The notes beneath the pieces were generated by a model, which did no database searches, was not told the origin of the DNA, and saw only the letters and a program-made list of their open reading frames with translations. From the NCBI RefSeq assembly GCF_003289945.1, contig NZ_QMBP01000002.1, positions 186,001 to 250,000 of the forward strand: a stretch of DNA of 64,000 nt, read 5' to 3'. Source of the stretch: Mesorhizobium hawassense (GTDB lineage Bacteria; Pseudomonadota; Alphaproteobacteria; Rhizobiales; Rhizobiaceae). Shown here in pieces: positions 1-9,816 of the stretch; position 1 is the stretch's first letter, and each line of letters opens with the position of its first letter. The position numbers and the translations under genes are program-made.

Positions 1-537
1 GTCAACGCGACGCTCTGGCGGCTGATCTACAACCCTGAATATGGCGCGCTGAACGCGGCGCTGACGCAGCTCCATATCATCGGCGACTACCGCTCCTGGC
101 TGGGTGAGCCGGGAACGGCTCTCGCCGCGCTGATCGTTGCCGACTGCTGGAAGAATTTTCCGCTGGTTGCGCTGATCGCGCTCGCCGCCCTGCAGGCGGT
201 TCCGCGCGACATCACCGCAGCGGCATTGGTCGACGGCGCCGGCCCGTTCAACCGCTTCCGCTTCGTCATCCTGCCCTATCTCGCCGGTCCGCTTATGGTG
301 GCGCTCGTGCTGCGCACCATCGAGGCCTTCAAGGTCTTCGACATCATCTGGGTGATGACGCGCGGCGGCCCGGCCAACAGCACGCGCTCGCTGTCGATCC
401 TCGTCTATCAGGAGGCCTTTTCCTTCCAGCGCGCCGGCTCCGGCGCCTCGCTGGCGCTGATCGTCACTTTGCTCGTCACCGTGCTCGCCGTCGCCTATGC
501 GGCGCTGGTGCGGAAGACTGCGGGGAGTGCCGCCTGA
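1..537 (+). CDS. Sugar ABC transporter permease, MalF/UgpA type (5' end outside window)
   Basis: Inner-membrane permease half of a binding-protein-dependent sugar importer. The frame is open from base 1, so the N-terminus lies off the window and 178 residues remain. The cytoplasmic EAA loop that contacts the ATPase is visible (AAALVDGAG, then FVILP about ten residues later), with hydrophobic segments on both sides, as in the MalF/UgpA family. The stop codon overlaps the start of the next permease by one base, so the two are translationally coupled. The binding protein is not in view and probably lies upstream. The substrate cannot be read from this fragment. Confidence 0.9.
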   Translation, partial: VNATLWRLIYNPEYGALNAALTQLHIIGDYRSWLGEPGTALAALIVADCWKNFPLVALIALAALQAVPRDITAAALVDGAGPFNRFRFVILPYLAGPLMVALVLRTIEAFKVFDIIWVMTRGGPANSTRSLSILVYQEAFSFQRAGSGASLALIVTLLVTVLAVAYAALVRKTAGSAA

Positions 538-1382
538 TGGAACGCAAGAACCCGGTCTTCACCGCCTTCGTCTATGTCTGCGCCATCCTGCTTGCCGCCG
601 TGATCCTTGCGCCGCTCGCCTGGCTCTTCGTCATGAGCATATCGCCGGCCGCCGATCTCGCCGCCAAGCCGCTGCGCTGGTGGCCGCAGGCGGCCGACTT
701 CTCCCGTTACGCGCAGCTTCTGTCGACGGCCGAAAACAGCGCCGGCGCGGCCTTCACCGCATCGCTGCGCAACAGCCTGGAAGTCGCCGGCATGGCGACG
801 CTTGCCGCGATCCTGCTTGCCGTGCCCGCCGGCTGGGCGGTCTCGCGCACGCCTTCGGTCGGCTGGTCGCTGTCGATGGTGATCGCCACCTACATGCTGC
901 CGCCGGTGGCGCTCTCCGTGCCGCTTTATATGGGCCTGTCCTATCTCGGCCTGCTCAACAACGTCTTTGGCTTGGCGATGATCTATCTGACCATTCTTGC
1001 GCCTTTCACCACCTGGCTGATGAAATCGGGATTTGATTCCATCCCGCGCGAGATCGAGGCCGCGGCGATGATCGACGGCGCCGGCCTGTTGCAGACCTGG
1101 CGCATCATCACCTTGCCGCTGGCCGCGCCCGTGGTGGCGACATCGGCGCTGTTTGCCGTGCTGCTGGCCTGGGACGAATTCTTCTATGCCCTGCTGTTCA
1201 CCTCGGACCAGCGGGCAAAGACGCTGACGGTCGCCATCGCCGATCTCGCCGGCGGCCGCGTCTCCGACTACGGACTGATCGCCACCGCCGGCGTGCTCGC
1301 GGCCTTGCCGCCGGTGCTGATCGGCCTCGTCATGCAACGCGCGCTGATCTCGGGCCTCACCAGCGGCGGCGTGAAAGGATAA
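537..1382 (+). CDS. Sugar ABC transporter permease, MalG/UgpE type
   Basis: Second inner-membrane permease of the same importer, 281 residues, full length for the MalG/UgpE family. The first hydrophobic segment (about residues 10-30) is followed by a periplasmic loop and the transmembrane core. The EAA loop near residue 180 reads EAAAMIDGAGLLQTWRIITLP and precedes the last helices. The start ATG overlaps the upstream stop (TGATG) and the stop overlaps the next gene start, so the genes form one operon. It pairs with the upstream permease and with the ATPase at 3326-4402. Confidence 0.93.
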   Translation: MERKNPVFTAFVYVCAILLAAVILAPLAWLFVMSISPAADLAAKPLRWWPQAADFSRYAQLLSTAENSAGAAFTASLRNSLEVAGMATLAAILLAVPAGWAVSRTPSVGWSLSMVIATYMLPPVALSVPLYMGLSYLGLLNNVFGLAMIYLTILAPFTTWLMKSGFDSIPREIEAAAMIDGAGLLQTWRIITLPLAAPVVATSALFAVLLAWDEFFYALLFTSDQRAKTLTVAIADLAGGRVSDYGLIATAGVLAALPPVLIGLVMQRALISGLTSGGVKG

Positions 1383-2401
1383 TGATGACTGCAGAAAAAT
1401 CCCGCCCCTCGGGCCTCGTCGCGATCGACCGCGAGATGGCGCGCCAACATGAGGACGCACTCGCTTCCTTCGAGAGCAACAAGGCGGCAGCGGACAAAGT
1501 CGCCGCCTCGATCAGGCGCAGCGGCAGGCTCGTCCTGCTCGGCATGGGCGCCTCGCATGCCGTCGCGCGCGCCGTCGAGCCGCTCTATCGCGCGCACGGC
1601 AACGACGCCATCGCGCTGCCGCTGTCGGAGCAGCTTGGACAGCCGCTGCCGCTGGCCGGCAAGACGGTGATCGTCACCTCGCAATCCGGCGAAAGCGCCG
1701 AGGTGCTGCGCTGGTTCGCCGAGACCGGTCATCACGCCGAAACCTTCGGCCTGACGCTGGAAGCCGGCTCGTTCCTGGACCGCGCCGTGCCTTGCCTCGT
1801 CGGCGCCGGCGGCACCGAGCTGGCCTTTGCCGCGACCCGCAGCCTGACCGTGACCTTCGCGCTGCATCTCGCCGTCCTGGCCGCGCTGGGCGAGGATCCT
1901 GCCACGGCACTCGCCGCGCTCAGAGCCCCGGAGACGGTTGCGATCGATGCGGCGCTTGCAGCGCTCGGCAGTGTGGCGACCGTGGTCACATCGGGCCGCG
2001 GCCTGCAAGGCGTGGCCGAAGCGCTGGCGCTCGGCCTCACCGAACTGTCGCGCCTGCCCTGCTATTCCCTCGAAGGCGGCCAGCTTCGCCATGGGCCCAT
2101 GGAGATGTTGGGCCCGAAAATCGGCATCGTGCTCTTCCGCGGCAAGGACCCGACCGCCGATCTCGTCACCGCGATGGCCCTGTCCGTCGTCGAAGCCGGC
2201 GCGCCGTTGATCGTTTTCGACGCTTCCGGCATGCCGCCGGTCGCGGGCGCCGTCACATTGACCTTCAAGCCAGCCTCGGGGCTGGCGGCGGTCTTTGCCA
2301 TGCTGCCTATCGCGCAGCGCCTGATGATCGCCTTTGCCGATTCCCGTGTCGAGAATGCAGGAACGCCGGTGCGCACCACCAAGATCACGCGGAGCGAATG
2401 A
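1382..2401 (+). CDS. SIS-domain sugar-phosphate isomerase/deaminase-like protein
   Basis: Cytoplasmic protein of 339 residues with two SIS (sugar isomerase) halves like the C-terminal part of GlmS and the AgaS/FrlB group. The first half shows LLGMGASHAVAR and the serine-rich phosphosugar loop VTSQSGESAE; the second half has ELSRLPCYSLEGGQLRHGP, with the EGGQ/RHGP region typical of this group. Members isomerise or deaminate phosphorylated (amino) sugars or deglycate sugar-amine phosphates. It sits between the permeases and a PfkB kinase, suggesting import, phosphorylation, then SIS-catalysed conversion. Two consecutive ATG codons (1382 and 1385) make the exact start ambiguous. The substrate is unknown. 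Confidence 0.85.
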   Translation: MMTAEKSRPSGLVAIDREMARQHEDALASFESNKAAADKVAASIRRSGRLVLLGMGASHAVARAVEPLYRAHGNDAIALPLSEQLGQPLPLAGKTVIVTSQSGESAEVLRWFAETGHHAETFGLTLEAGSFLDRAVPCLVGAGGTELAFAATRSLTVTFALHLAVLAALGEDPATALAALRAPETVAIDAALAALGSVATVVTSGRGLQGVAEALALGLTELSRLPCYSLEGGQLRHGPMEMLGPKIGIVLFRGKDPTADLVTAMALSVVEAGAPLIVFDASGMPPVAGAVTLTFKPASGLAAVFAMLPIAQRLMIAFADSRVENAGTPVRTTKITRSE

Positions 2402-3325
2402 TGCGGCCGCTCGCGGTGATCGGCAACGTCAATGTCGACCTGATCGTCGGCCCGGTCGCGCCCTGGCCGAAGGCAGGCACCGAAACCGTCGTCGACCATG
2501 ACGACCTGCGCGTCGGCGGCCAGGCCGGCAACACGGCGCTTGCCTGGCAGGCGCTCGGCATCGACTTCGAGATTGCCGCCAATCTCGGCGATGACCAGTT
2601 CGGACGCTGGCTGCGCAAGGCGTTCGGACGCCGCGCGCAAGAATGGCCGGTTCGTCCCGAAGGCACGACATTGTCCGTCGGCATGACCCATCCCGATGGC
2701 GAGCGCACCTTCTTCACCACGCGCGGCCACCTGCCCCGCTTCAGCCTCGACGACGTGCTTTCGGTGCTCGATGGCAATCGGCTTTCCGGCGGCTATGCGC
2801 TGCTCAGCGGTTCCTTTCTGACCGACGATTTTACGCGCGACTACGGCGCGTTTTTCGACTGGGCCGAGGCGCATCGGATATCCGTCGCGCTCGACACCGG
2901 CTGGCCGATCGAAGGCTGGACGGAGGCAAACTGCACGGCGGCGCGCGGCTGGCTGTCGCGCTGCGAACTGGCCCTGTTCAACGAGGTCGAGACGACGACA
3001 TTGGCCGGCCTTGCAAACCCGGCTGAAGCGGCGCGCAAGATCCGCGACGGCATGCGGGACGGCGCGACGGCCGTCGTCAAGCGCGGACCGGACGGCGCGA
3101 TCGCGATCGGCGCCGACGGCGAACTCATCGAAGTGCCGGCGCCCCGCGTCGCGGTCGTCGACACGATCGGCGCCGGCGATGTCTTCAACGCCGCCTTCCT
3201 GGCCGCATTGGCACAGGAGCGGCCGCTGGAGAACTGCCTGTCCGCCGCTGTCCGGGTGGCGTCGCGCGCCATCTCAACCTTGCCCCGCGACTATGGCGGG
3301 CCGATCCAATTCGAGGATGCCGACC

Positions 3326-3339
<14 letters not shown>
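2401..3339 (+). CDS. PfkB-family carbohydrate kinase
   Basis: Ribokinase/PfkB-type sugar kinase, 312 residues, full length. The N-terminal signature region has NVNVDLIVG and the glycine-rich GGQAGNTALAW. The C-terminal signature DTIGAGDVFNAAF contains the catalytic-base aspartate at about residue 260. ATG codons occur at 2398 and 2401; either start overlaps the stop of the SIS gene. The gene overlaps the downstream ATPase by 14 bases. Inferred role: phosphorylation of the sugar imported by the flanking transporter before or after the SIS step. Close relatives are often called ribokinase, but the sugar is not determined here. Confidence 0.88.
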
Positions 3340-4402
<1,063 letters not shown>

Positions 4403-4427
4403 GGAACGGTATGCCGCGAAGGCTGCG

Positions 4428-4448
4428 GGCGCCGCGGCTCGCGGCGCC
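4428..4448. terminator. Perfect hairpin between convergent genes
   Basis: A 9-base inverted repeat (GGCGCCGCG / CGCGGCGCC) with a 3-base loop lies between the ends of the plus-strand sugar operon and the minus-strand aldehyde dehydrogenase. No T-run follows on either strand. It could end transcription from both sides or simply stabilise mRNA ends. Confidence 0.5.
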
Positions 4449-4459
4449 TGATAGCGTCC

Positions 4460-5974
4460 TCAGTCGATGTCGAACGACACGCCCTGCGCGAGTGGCAGCG
4501 CCTTGGAGAAGTTCACCGTGTTGGTGGCGCGGCGCATATAGGCCTTCCACGCATCCGAACCGCTCTCGCGTCCGCCGCCGGTTTCCTTCTCGCCGCCGAA
4601 CGCCCCACCAATCTCGGCGCCCGAGGTGCCGATATTGACGTTGGCGATGCCGCAATCCGAGCCGTCGACGCCGAGGAAGCGTTCCGATTCCTGCAGGTCG
4701 CGGGTGAAGATCGACGACGACAGGCCGGCGCCGACCGCGTTGTGCAGGTCGAGCGCTTCATCGAAATCGGAATATTTCATCACATAGAGGATCGGCGCGA
4801 AGGTCTCTTCCGTCACCGGTGAAACCTGCTTCGGCATCTCGACCAGTGCCGGGTGCACGTAATAGGCGTCCGGATGGCCGTTCTCGACGCGCGCGCCGCC
4901 GGTCACCTTGCCGCCATGCGCCTCGGCCTCCTTCAGCGCCTTCTGCATGCCGTCGAAGGCGGCCTTGTCGATCAGCGGACCGACCAGCGCCTTGCCTTCC
5001 AGCGGATTGCCGACCGAGACGGTCTGATAGGCCTTCTTCAGCCGCGGCAGCAGCGCGTCATAGACGCCGTCATGCACGAACAGGCGCCGCAGCGTGGTGC
5101 AGCGCTGCCCGGCCGTGCCCATCGCGCCGAAAGCAATGGCGCGCAGCGCCATGTCGAGATCGGCGGTGGGCGTGACGATGCCGGCATTATTACCGCCGAG
5201 TTCCAGCACCGCGCGGGCAAAGCGCTTGGCGAGCCTGGGACCGACCTCGCGGCCCATGCGGGTCGAGCCGGTAGCCGAAACCAGCGGCACCTTCGGATGG
5301 TCGACCAGCACCTCGCCGGCGACGCGGTCGCCGATCAGCACCTGCAGCAGGCCGTCCGGCGCGTCGGCGCCGAAACGCTTGGCGGCGCGCTTGAAGATCG
5401 CCTCGCAGGCAAGTGCGGTTAGCGGCGTCTTTTCCGACGGCTTCCACACCACCGCGTCGCCGCAGACAAAGGCGAGCGCCGAATTCCACGACCACACCGC
5501 AACCGGGAAGTTGAAGGCCGAGATCACGCCGACCACGCCGAGCGGATGCCAGGTCTCCATCATGCGATGTCCGGGGCGCTCGGTGGCAATGGTCAGGCCA
5601 TAGAGCTGGCGGGAGAGGCCGACGGCGAAATCGCAGATGTCGATCATCTCCTGTACTTCGCCGAGGCCCTCGGACGGGATCTTGCCGACCTCGATCGACA
5701 CCAGCCGGCCGAGTTCGTCCTTATGCGCGCGCAATTCCTCGCCGAGCAGGCGAACCAGTTCGCCGCGCTTCGGACCCGGCACCAGGCGCCAGGTCTGGAA
5801 GGCCTTGTGCGCGGCATCGATAGCCTTGCCCGCGTCGGCGGCCGAAATCGACTTCAGTGCCGCGATCTGCTCACCCGTTACCGGGCTGCGCACGATGAGA
5901 TCGCCTCCGACAAGTGCCTCCTTGGCGACACCGAGTCTCTCGAGAAGTGAGACCGTTTCCTTCGCTAACGTCAT
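4460..5974 (-). CDS. Aldehyde dehydrogenase, ALDH7 (antiquitin/AmaB) type
   Basis: NAD-dependent aldehyde dehydrogenase, 504 residues. General-base Glu is at about 258 (LELGGNNAG) and the catalytic Cys at about 292 (TAGQRCTTLRR). The ELGGNNA and GQRCTTLRR signatures place it with ALDH7 enzymes, which oxidise alpha-aminoadipate semialdehyde in lysine or pipecolate breakdown (AmaB) or related amino-aldehydes. The ATG at 5974 is chosen because a good ribosome site (AAAGGGA) sits just upstream; the frame runs 46 codons further without such a site. The glutaryl-CoA dehydrogenase at 18.6-19.8 kb would act in the same catabolic direction but is not adjacent. The exact aldehyde is inferred. Confidence 0.88.
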   Translation of the reverse strand: MTLAKETVSLLERLGVAKEALVGGDLIVRSPVTGEQIAALKSISAADAGKAIDAAHKAFQTWRLVPGPKRGELVRLLGEELRAHKDELGRLVSIEVGKIPSEGLGEVQEMIDICDFAVGLSRQLYGLTIATERPGHRMMETWHPLGVVGVISAFNFPVAVWSWNSALAFVCGDAVVWKPSEKTPLTALACEAIFKRAAKRFGADAPDGLLQVLIGDRVAGEVLVDHPKVPLVSATGSTRMGREVGPRLAKRFARAVLELGGNNAGIVTPTADLDMALRAIAFGAMGTAGQRCTTLRRLFVHDGVYDALLPRLKKAYQTVSVGNPLEGKALVGPLIDKAAFDGMQKALKEAEAHGGKVTGGARVENGHPDAYYVHPALVEMPKQVSPVTEETFAPILYVMKYSDFDEALDLHNAVGAGLSSSIFTRDLQESERFLGVDGSDCGIANVNIGTSGAEIGGAFGGEKETGGGRESGSDAWKAYMRRATNTVNFSKALPLAQGVSFDID

Positions 5975-6160
5975 TTTTATCCCTTTCAGGTCCCGCCCTT
6001 CATGAGGTGGGAATTGAGCCATGCGCCATCTCTTCGGCGTGCCGACGGGCACACCCGGGCGCTTTGATGGCGTGGCATTACTCGTTTCAGGGAAAAACCG
6101 CCACCCCGGCATGGTCCAAGGCCGGATCGCGAAATTGGGCCAGACCGCGAGGGTTTGCGA

Positions 6161-7435
6161 TCAACGTGCCTTCTGAATCGACGACTTCTCGGCGCTCTCC
6201 TTGATCAGCCGGTCGATATGCATGCGGATATGCGCTGCCTCTGCCGCCGTGTTGGCCAGAGCGATGGCGCGATCGAAGGCGACGCGCGCCTCCTCGTTGC
6301 GGCCAAGCTGCATCAGCAGCCCGCCCCTCAGCCCGAAGAAGTGGAAATAGCCCGCCAGCCGGTCCTCCAGAGGCTCGATCATGGCAAGTGCGGCTTCCGG
6401 TCCGCGCACCTTGCTCACGGCGACCGCCCGGTTCAGCGTCACCACCGGCGACGGCTGCATCTGCTCCAGCAGGCCGTAGAGCAGGTCGATCTCGGTCCAA
6501 TCGGTATCCTCGGCGACAGTCGCCCGCGCATGCAGCGCCGCGATCGCCGCCTGCACCTGGTAGGGGCCGGGCTTGCGGTGGCGCAGCGCCTTGTCGACCA
6601 GCGCCAGGCCCTCGTCGATCATCTTGCGGCTCCACAGCGAGCGGTCCTGGTCCTCGAGCAGGACGATCTCGCCATTGGCGTCGAAACGCGCCGGCGCCCT
6701 TGCATGCTGCAGCAGAAGCAGCGCCGTGAGCCCCATGATCTCCGGCTCGGCCTGGAAGAGCCTGAGCAGCAGGCGGGCGAGACGGATCGCCTCCTCGCAA
6801 AGCGGCGCCCGGGCCGGCGCCTCGCCGCCATTGGTCGAGTAGCCTTCGTTGAAGATCAGATAGACCATCGCGGCGACTGCAGCGAGCCGCTCCGAACGTT
6901 CGACGGCGCCCGGCGTCTCGAACGGCACGCCGGCATCGGCGATGCGCGCCTTGGCGCGGGTGATGCGCTGCTCCATGGCGCTCTCGCCGACCAGGAAAGC
7001 GCGCGCGATCTGCTTGACTGTGATGCCCGAGACGATGCGCAGCGCCACCGCGATCTGCTGCGTTGCCGGCAGATCCGGATGGCAGCAGATGAACAGGAGC
7101 CGCAGGATATCGTCGCGGTAGTGCTCGCCGTCGAGCCGCTCGGCCATGTCGCTCTCGGCGTCCTCCAGATCGGAGATCTGGTCCTCTTCCGGCATCGGTG
7201 CCTGCTTGGCGCGCTTGCGCACGGCGTCGATGCCGCTATTGCGGCCGACGAAGATCAGCCAGGCCGCCGGATCGCGCGGCGGCCCATTCTTCGGCCAGTT
7301 CTTGAGTGCCCTCAGGCACGCGTCCTGGAAAGCCTCTTCCGCGGCGTCGAGATCGCGGAAGTAGCGCAGCAGCGCGCCCATTGCCTGCGGGCGGGCGTTG
7401 CTGATCGCGGTGCTTATCCAGGCAAGCTCGGTCAT
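6161..7435 (-). CDS. ECF-type RNA polymerase sigma factor, ECF42 group
   Basis: Extracytoplasmic-function sigma factor of 424 residues, about twice the usual ECF length. Sigma region 2 is at residues 20-80 (FRDLDAAEEAFQDACLRAL), and region 4 near 125-175 has the helix-turn-helix ITVKQIARAFLVGESAMEQRI. The long C-terminal extension is helical and TPR-like with the DUF6596 feature YLIFNEGYS. This build is typical of the ECF42 group, which lacks an anti-sigma factor and is paired with DGPF (YCII-like) proteins. The DGPF gene lies immediately upstream and overlaps the start by 4 bases (ATGA), which fixes the start at 7435. Target promoters are not evident. Confidence 0.9.
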   Translation of the reverse strand: MTELAWISTAISNARPQAMGALLRYFRDLDAAEEAFQDACLRALKNWPKNGPPRDPAAWLIFVGRNSGIDAVRKRAKQAPMPEEDQISDLEDAESDMAERLDGEHYRDDILRLLFICCHPDLPATQQIAVALRIVSGITVKQIARAFLVGESAMEQRITRAKARIADAGVPFETPGAVERSERLAAVAAMVYLIFNEGYSTNGGEAPARAPLCEEAIRLARLLLRLFQAEPEIMGLTALLLLQHARAPARFDANGEIVLLEDQDRSLWSRKMIDEGLALVDKALRHRKPGPYQVQAAIAALHARATVAEDTDWTEIDLLYGLLEQMQPSPVVTLNRAVAVSKVRGPEAALAMIEPLEDRLAGYFHFFGLRGGLLMQLGRNEEARVAFDRAIALANTAAEAAHIRMHIDRLIKESAEKSSIQKAR

Positions 7436-7806
7436 ACGGCGACCTTTGTCGGATTGAAGACCGAGACCGGCCGGATCTCGTAGGAACCGCCGCTCGGATT
7501 GACCTCGGAGAGTTCGCGCGCAAATTCGACGGCCTCGTCGAGGTCGCGGCATTCGAGCGTGTAGAAGCCGAGGAATTGCTCCTTGGTTTCGGCGAACGGC
7601 CCATCGAGCACGATCGCTTCGCCCTTGACCTTTCTCAGCGTGGTCGCCGCGGTCGTCGGCAAGAGACGCGCAACCGGGCCGAGGCGGCCAGCCTTGGCGT
7701 ATTTGTCCTGCACGTTGAGGAGCTTCGCCATGACCTCGTCGTCCTGTTCCTTGCTCCAGGAACAAACAACGTCTTCGGAGGCGTAGCAGAGGATGGCGTA
7801 GAGCAT
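7432..7806 (-). CDS. YCII-related DGPF-domain protein
   Basis: Small cytoplasmic protein of 124 residues of the YCII/DGPF family. The diagnostic DGPFAETKEQFLGFY lies at about residues 67-81 and the N-terminus is MLYAILCYASED. In other bacteria such proteins are co-transcribed with ECF42 sigma factors, and their molecular role is not settled. The start at 7806 begins at the conserved N-terminal strand and is preceded by AAAGGA. The stop overlaps the sigma-factor start, so the two proteins are co-translated. Confidence 0.88.
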   Translation of the reverse strand: MLYAILCYASEDVVCSWSKEQDDEVMAKLLNVQDKYAKAGRLGPVARLLPTTAATTLRKVKGEAIVLDGPFAETKEQFLGFYTLECRDLDEAVEFARELSEVNPSGGSYEIRPVSVFNPTKVAV

Positions 7807-7917
7807 GGCAGGTCCTTTCCGTATCAAAGGACGCGACAGTAGGACCCTACCCGACACGCGGTCGATAAAAAAATTCGGCGTGCGATCACGGGCTTGGCAG
7901 CCTTTCGCGCCAGACCT

Positions 7918-9009
7918 TCAGGCGCCATGCGCCTGCAGCCATCTGAGCACCAGCGTTTCTTCCTCGTCGAGCCCGGATATCAGCCGTTTGCGCTTGTTGG
8001 CCTCGGCCATTTCGTCAAGCAGGCGCCCCTCGGTCCACGCCTCGAACACCAGCGGGTGGATATAGCATTTGCGGCAGACGGCCCGGGTATTGCCCAGCCG
8101 CTCGGCGACCTTGTCGACCACGCTGTTCATTACCCGCTTCCGCGCAGTCTCACTCTCCGGCAGCTCGGTCTGCTCAAACAGCGACGCCGCATGGATGGTG
8201 CCGCCCCAGGTGCGGAAATGCTTGGAGCTGAATTCGGCGCCGGAACCCGCGCGAATGTAGCGGTTGACGTCTTCGGACCGCACCGGCCGCCGGTTGCCAT
8301 CCTCATCGAGATACTGGAATAGCTTCTGCCCGGGCAAATCCTGGGCGCCGCGCACGATCTTGGCGATGCGGCGATCGGCCAGCTTCAGCTTCCATTCCTT
8401 GCCCGACTTGCCCTTGAAGGCAAAGCGCAGGCTGGCGCCGGTGATCTCGACATGCCGGTCGCGCAGCGTGGTCAGCCCGAAGCTCCTGTTGTCGCGTGCA
8501 TAGGCCGCGTTGCCGATGCGGATCATGGTGTTGTCGAGCAGCCAGACCACCGAGGCGACGACGCGCTCCAGAGGCAGCCCGTGCCGGCGCAAATCGGCAT
8601 CGATCTGCCGCCTGAGCGCGGGCAGGCTTTCGGCAAAGGCAACGAGGCTGGAATATTTGACGCCGTCGCGTTCCTCGACCCATTGCGGGTGATAACGATA
8701 CTGTTTGCGGCCGCGCTGGTCCCGGCCGGTTGCCTGGATGTGGCCGTCCGGATCGGGCGATATCCAAACATCCGTCCAGGCCGGGGGAATGACGATCGCC
8801 TCGATGCGGGCAAGCGTCGTCTTGCCGAGGGCTTTTCCGCTGGGCCCCGAATAGGAAAACCCGACGCCTTTCCGCAATCTGCGGATCCCGGGATCGGCAT
8901 CGCTCACATAGCTGAGTGACGCACGCTCGGCGGAACTCTGCGCGCCGTTCCTTCCGGCTTCCTCGTCCCGCGCTGAACGGTTCGAGGACAAGTGTGAGTG
9001 CTGCAACAT
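7918..9009 (-). CDS. DNA topoisomerase IB, poxvirus-like bacterial type
   Basis: Type IB topoisomerase, 363 residues, relaxing supercoils through a transient 3'-phosphotyrosyl bond. The N-terminal DNA-clamp domain contains VIPPAWTDVWISPDPDGHIQ (about 73-92). The catalytic domain holds GLTTLRDRH and KGKSGKEW. The nucleophile is predicted at about Tyr316 in CRKCYIHP, preceded by NTRAVCRK. A Cys/Lys-rich context around the tyrosine is usual in the bacterial family. Many rhizobia carry such enzymes as accessory genes. It is the last gene of a long minus-strand run and is separated by 63 bases from the glycosyltransferase genes upstream; a functional link to them is not implied. Confidence 0.92.
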   Translation of the reverse strand: MLQHSHLSSNRSARDEEAGRNGAQSSAERASLSYVSDADPGIRRLRKGVGFSYSGPSGKALGKTTLARIEAIVIPPAWTDVWISPDPDGHIQATGRDQRGRKQYRYHPQWVEERDGVKYSSLVAFAESLPALRRQIDADLRRHGLPLERVVASVVWLLDNTMIRIGNAAYARDNRSFGLTTLRDRHVEITGASLRFAFKGKSGKEWKLKLADRRIAKIVRGAQDLPGQKLFQYLDEDGNRRPVRSEDVNRYIRAGSGAEFSSKHFRTWGGTIHAASLFEQTELPESETARKRVMNSVVDKVAERLGNTRAVCRKCYIHPLVFEAWTEGRLLDEMAEANKRKRLISGLDEEETLVLRWLQAHGA

Positions 9010-9072
9010 GCCGGCTCCGCGAAATTATCCGTAGATAAAGCCGCACGTCGGTGACTGGTTCCGAAACGGCTT

Positions 9073-9816
9073 TCAGCGCGGCGGGTGGACTGATAGATCC
9101 GCCATCCAGAGCCCGCCATCGTCTGCATGGGCGGGAAAATAGTCGCGTCCCGCCGGTACGGCCTCGAGCACAATTCCCCGCTCGTCCGCCAGATAGTCGT
9201 AGCCTATCTCCTGCAACTGGCGATCCGGATCGAGACGGTTGTAGAGGTCACGGCGCGCCGCGCGCCGCTTTGGCTCTATCATCTTCAGATGATAGAGATT
9301 GAGACCGCTGTCCTTAAGCCTGAAGCCGATGTCGTCGGGAAACCAGGCGCCATGCATGTCCTTCGACCGATAGCGGTCGGGGTGATAGGCGCTGAAAAGC
9401 CTGTGCTGCATTTTCCGGCCCCAGGCTCCATCGATCCGGTAGCTGGCCGGCGTATACATCTCCCGACAATGGAACCCCCATGCGACATGCCTGGACCCGC
9501 TGGTCAGTCGGCCGATCCGGCCGGCCACGGCATTTTCCAACCTTTCGTCGGGATCCATGGCCAGAAGCCAATCGGCGCCCGCCTCGTAGGCCGTGGCGAT
9601 AAGCGCGCGCCGCCTTCCCGGCTCGCTGCTGAAAATCCCGTCCGAGGCGCGATCGTCATAGGCTATCCAGCCGTCGACGACCGGATCGAGGTTGGCGATA
9701 AGGTCGGGCACGAGATGCTGATCGTAGCGATAGCTGAAGATGGCGACGATTTTCTGCCGCGACCAAAGCCATCGACCGCGCCGCCGTCGCGGCGCTTTCA
9801 TCTCGAGCGTGATCAT
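9073..9816 (-). CDS. Glycosyltransferase family 2-like protein
   Basis: Predicted glycosyltransferase of 247 residues. An N-terminal IVAIFSYRYDQHLVPDLIANLDPVVDGWIAYDD resembles the Rossmann-like nucleotide-sugar fold, and AMDPDERLE supplies the DxD-type metal and sugar-nucleotide site. The ATG at 9816 forms an ATGA overlap with the upstream glycosyltransferase, so it is preferred over an upstream in-frame start at 9891 that would overlap by 79 bases. It is the third of three consecutive glycosyltransferase genes. Acceptor and donor sugars are unknown; a role in surface polysaccharide decoration is an inference from the clustering. Confidence 0.75.
   Translation of the reverse strand: MITLEMKAPRRRRGRWLWSRQKIVAIFSYRYDQHLVPDLIANLDPVVDGWIAYDDRASDGIFSSEPGRRRALIATAYEAGADWLLAMDPDERLENAVAGRIGRLTSGSRHVAWGFHCREMYTPASYRIDGAWGRKMQHRLFSAYHPDRYRSKDMHGAWFPDDIGFRLKDSGLNLYHLKMIEPKRRAARRDLYNRLDPDRQLQEIGYDYLADERGIVLEAVPAGRDYFPAHADDGGLWMADLSVHPPR

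Noticed and set aside
2635-2642. CGCGCAAG within the PfkB kinase gene, and again near 3035
   Set aside because: The 8-mer occurs by chance in GC-rich coding DNA. Neither copy has TA after 10 bases or a nearby start codon, so they are not counted as promoter elements.
6087-6160. Further gene between the aldehyde dehydrogenase and the sigma factor
   Set aside because: Only out-of-frame continuations of the sigma-factor gene are open here; no start with a ribosome site is seen.
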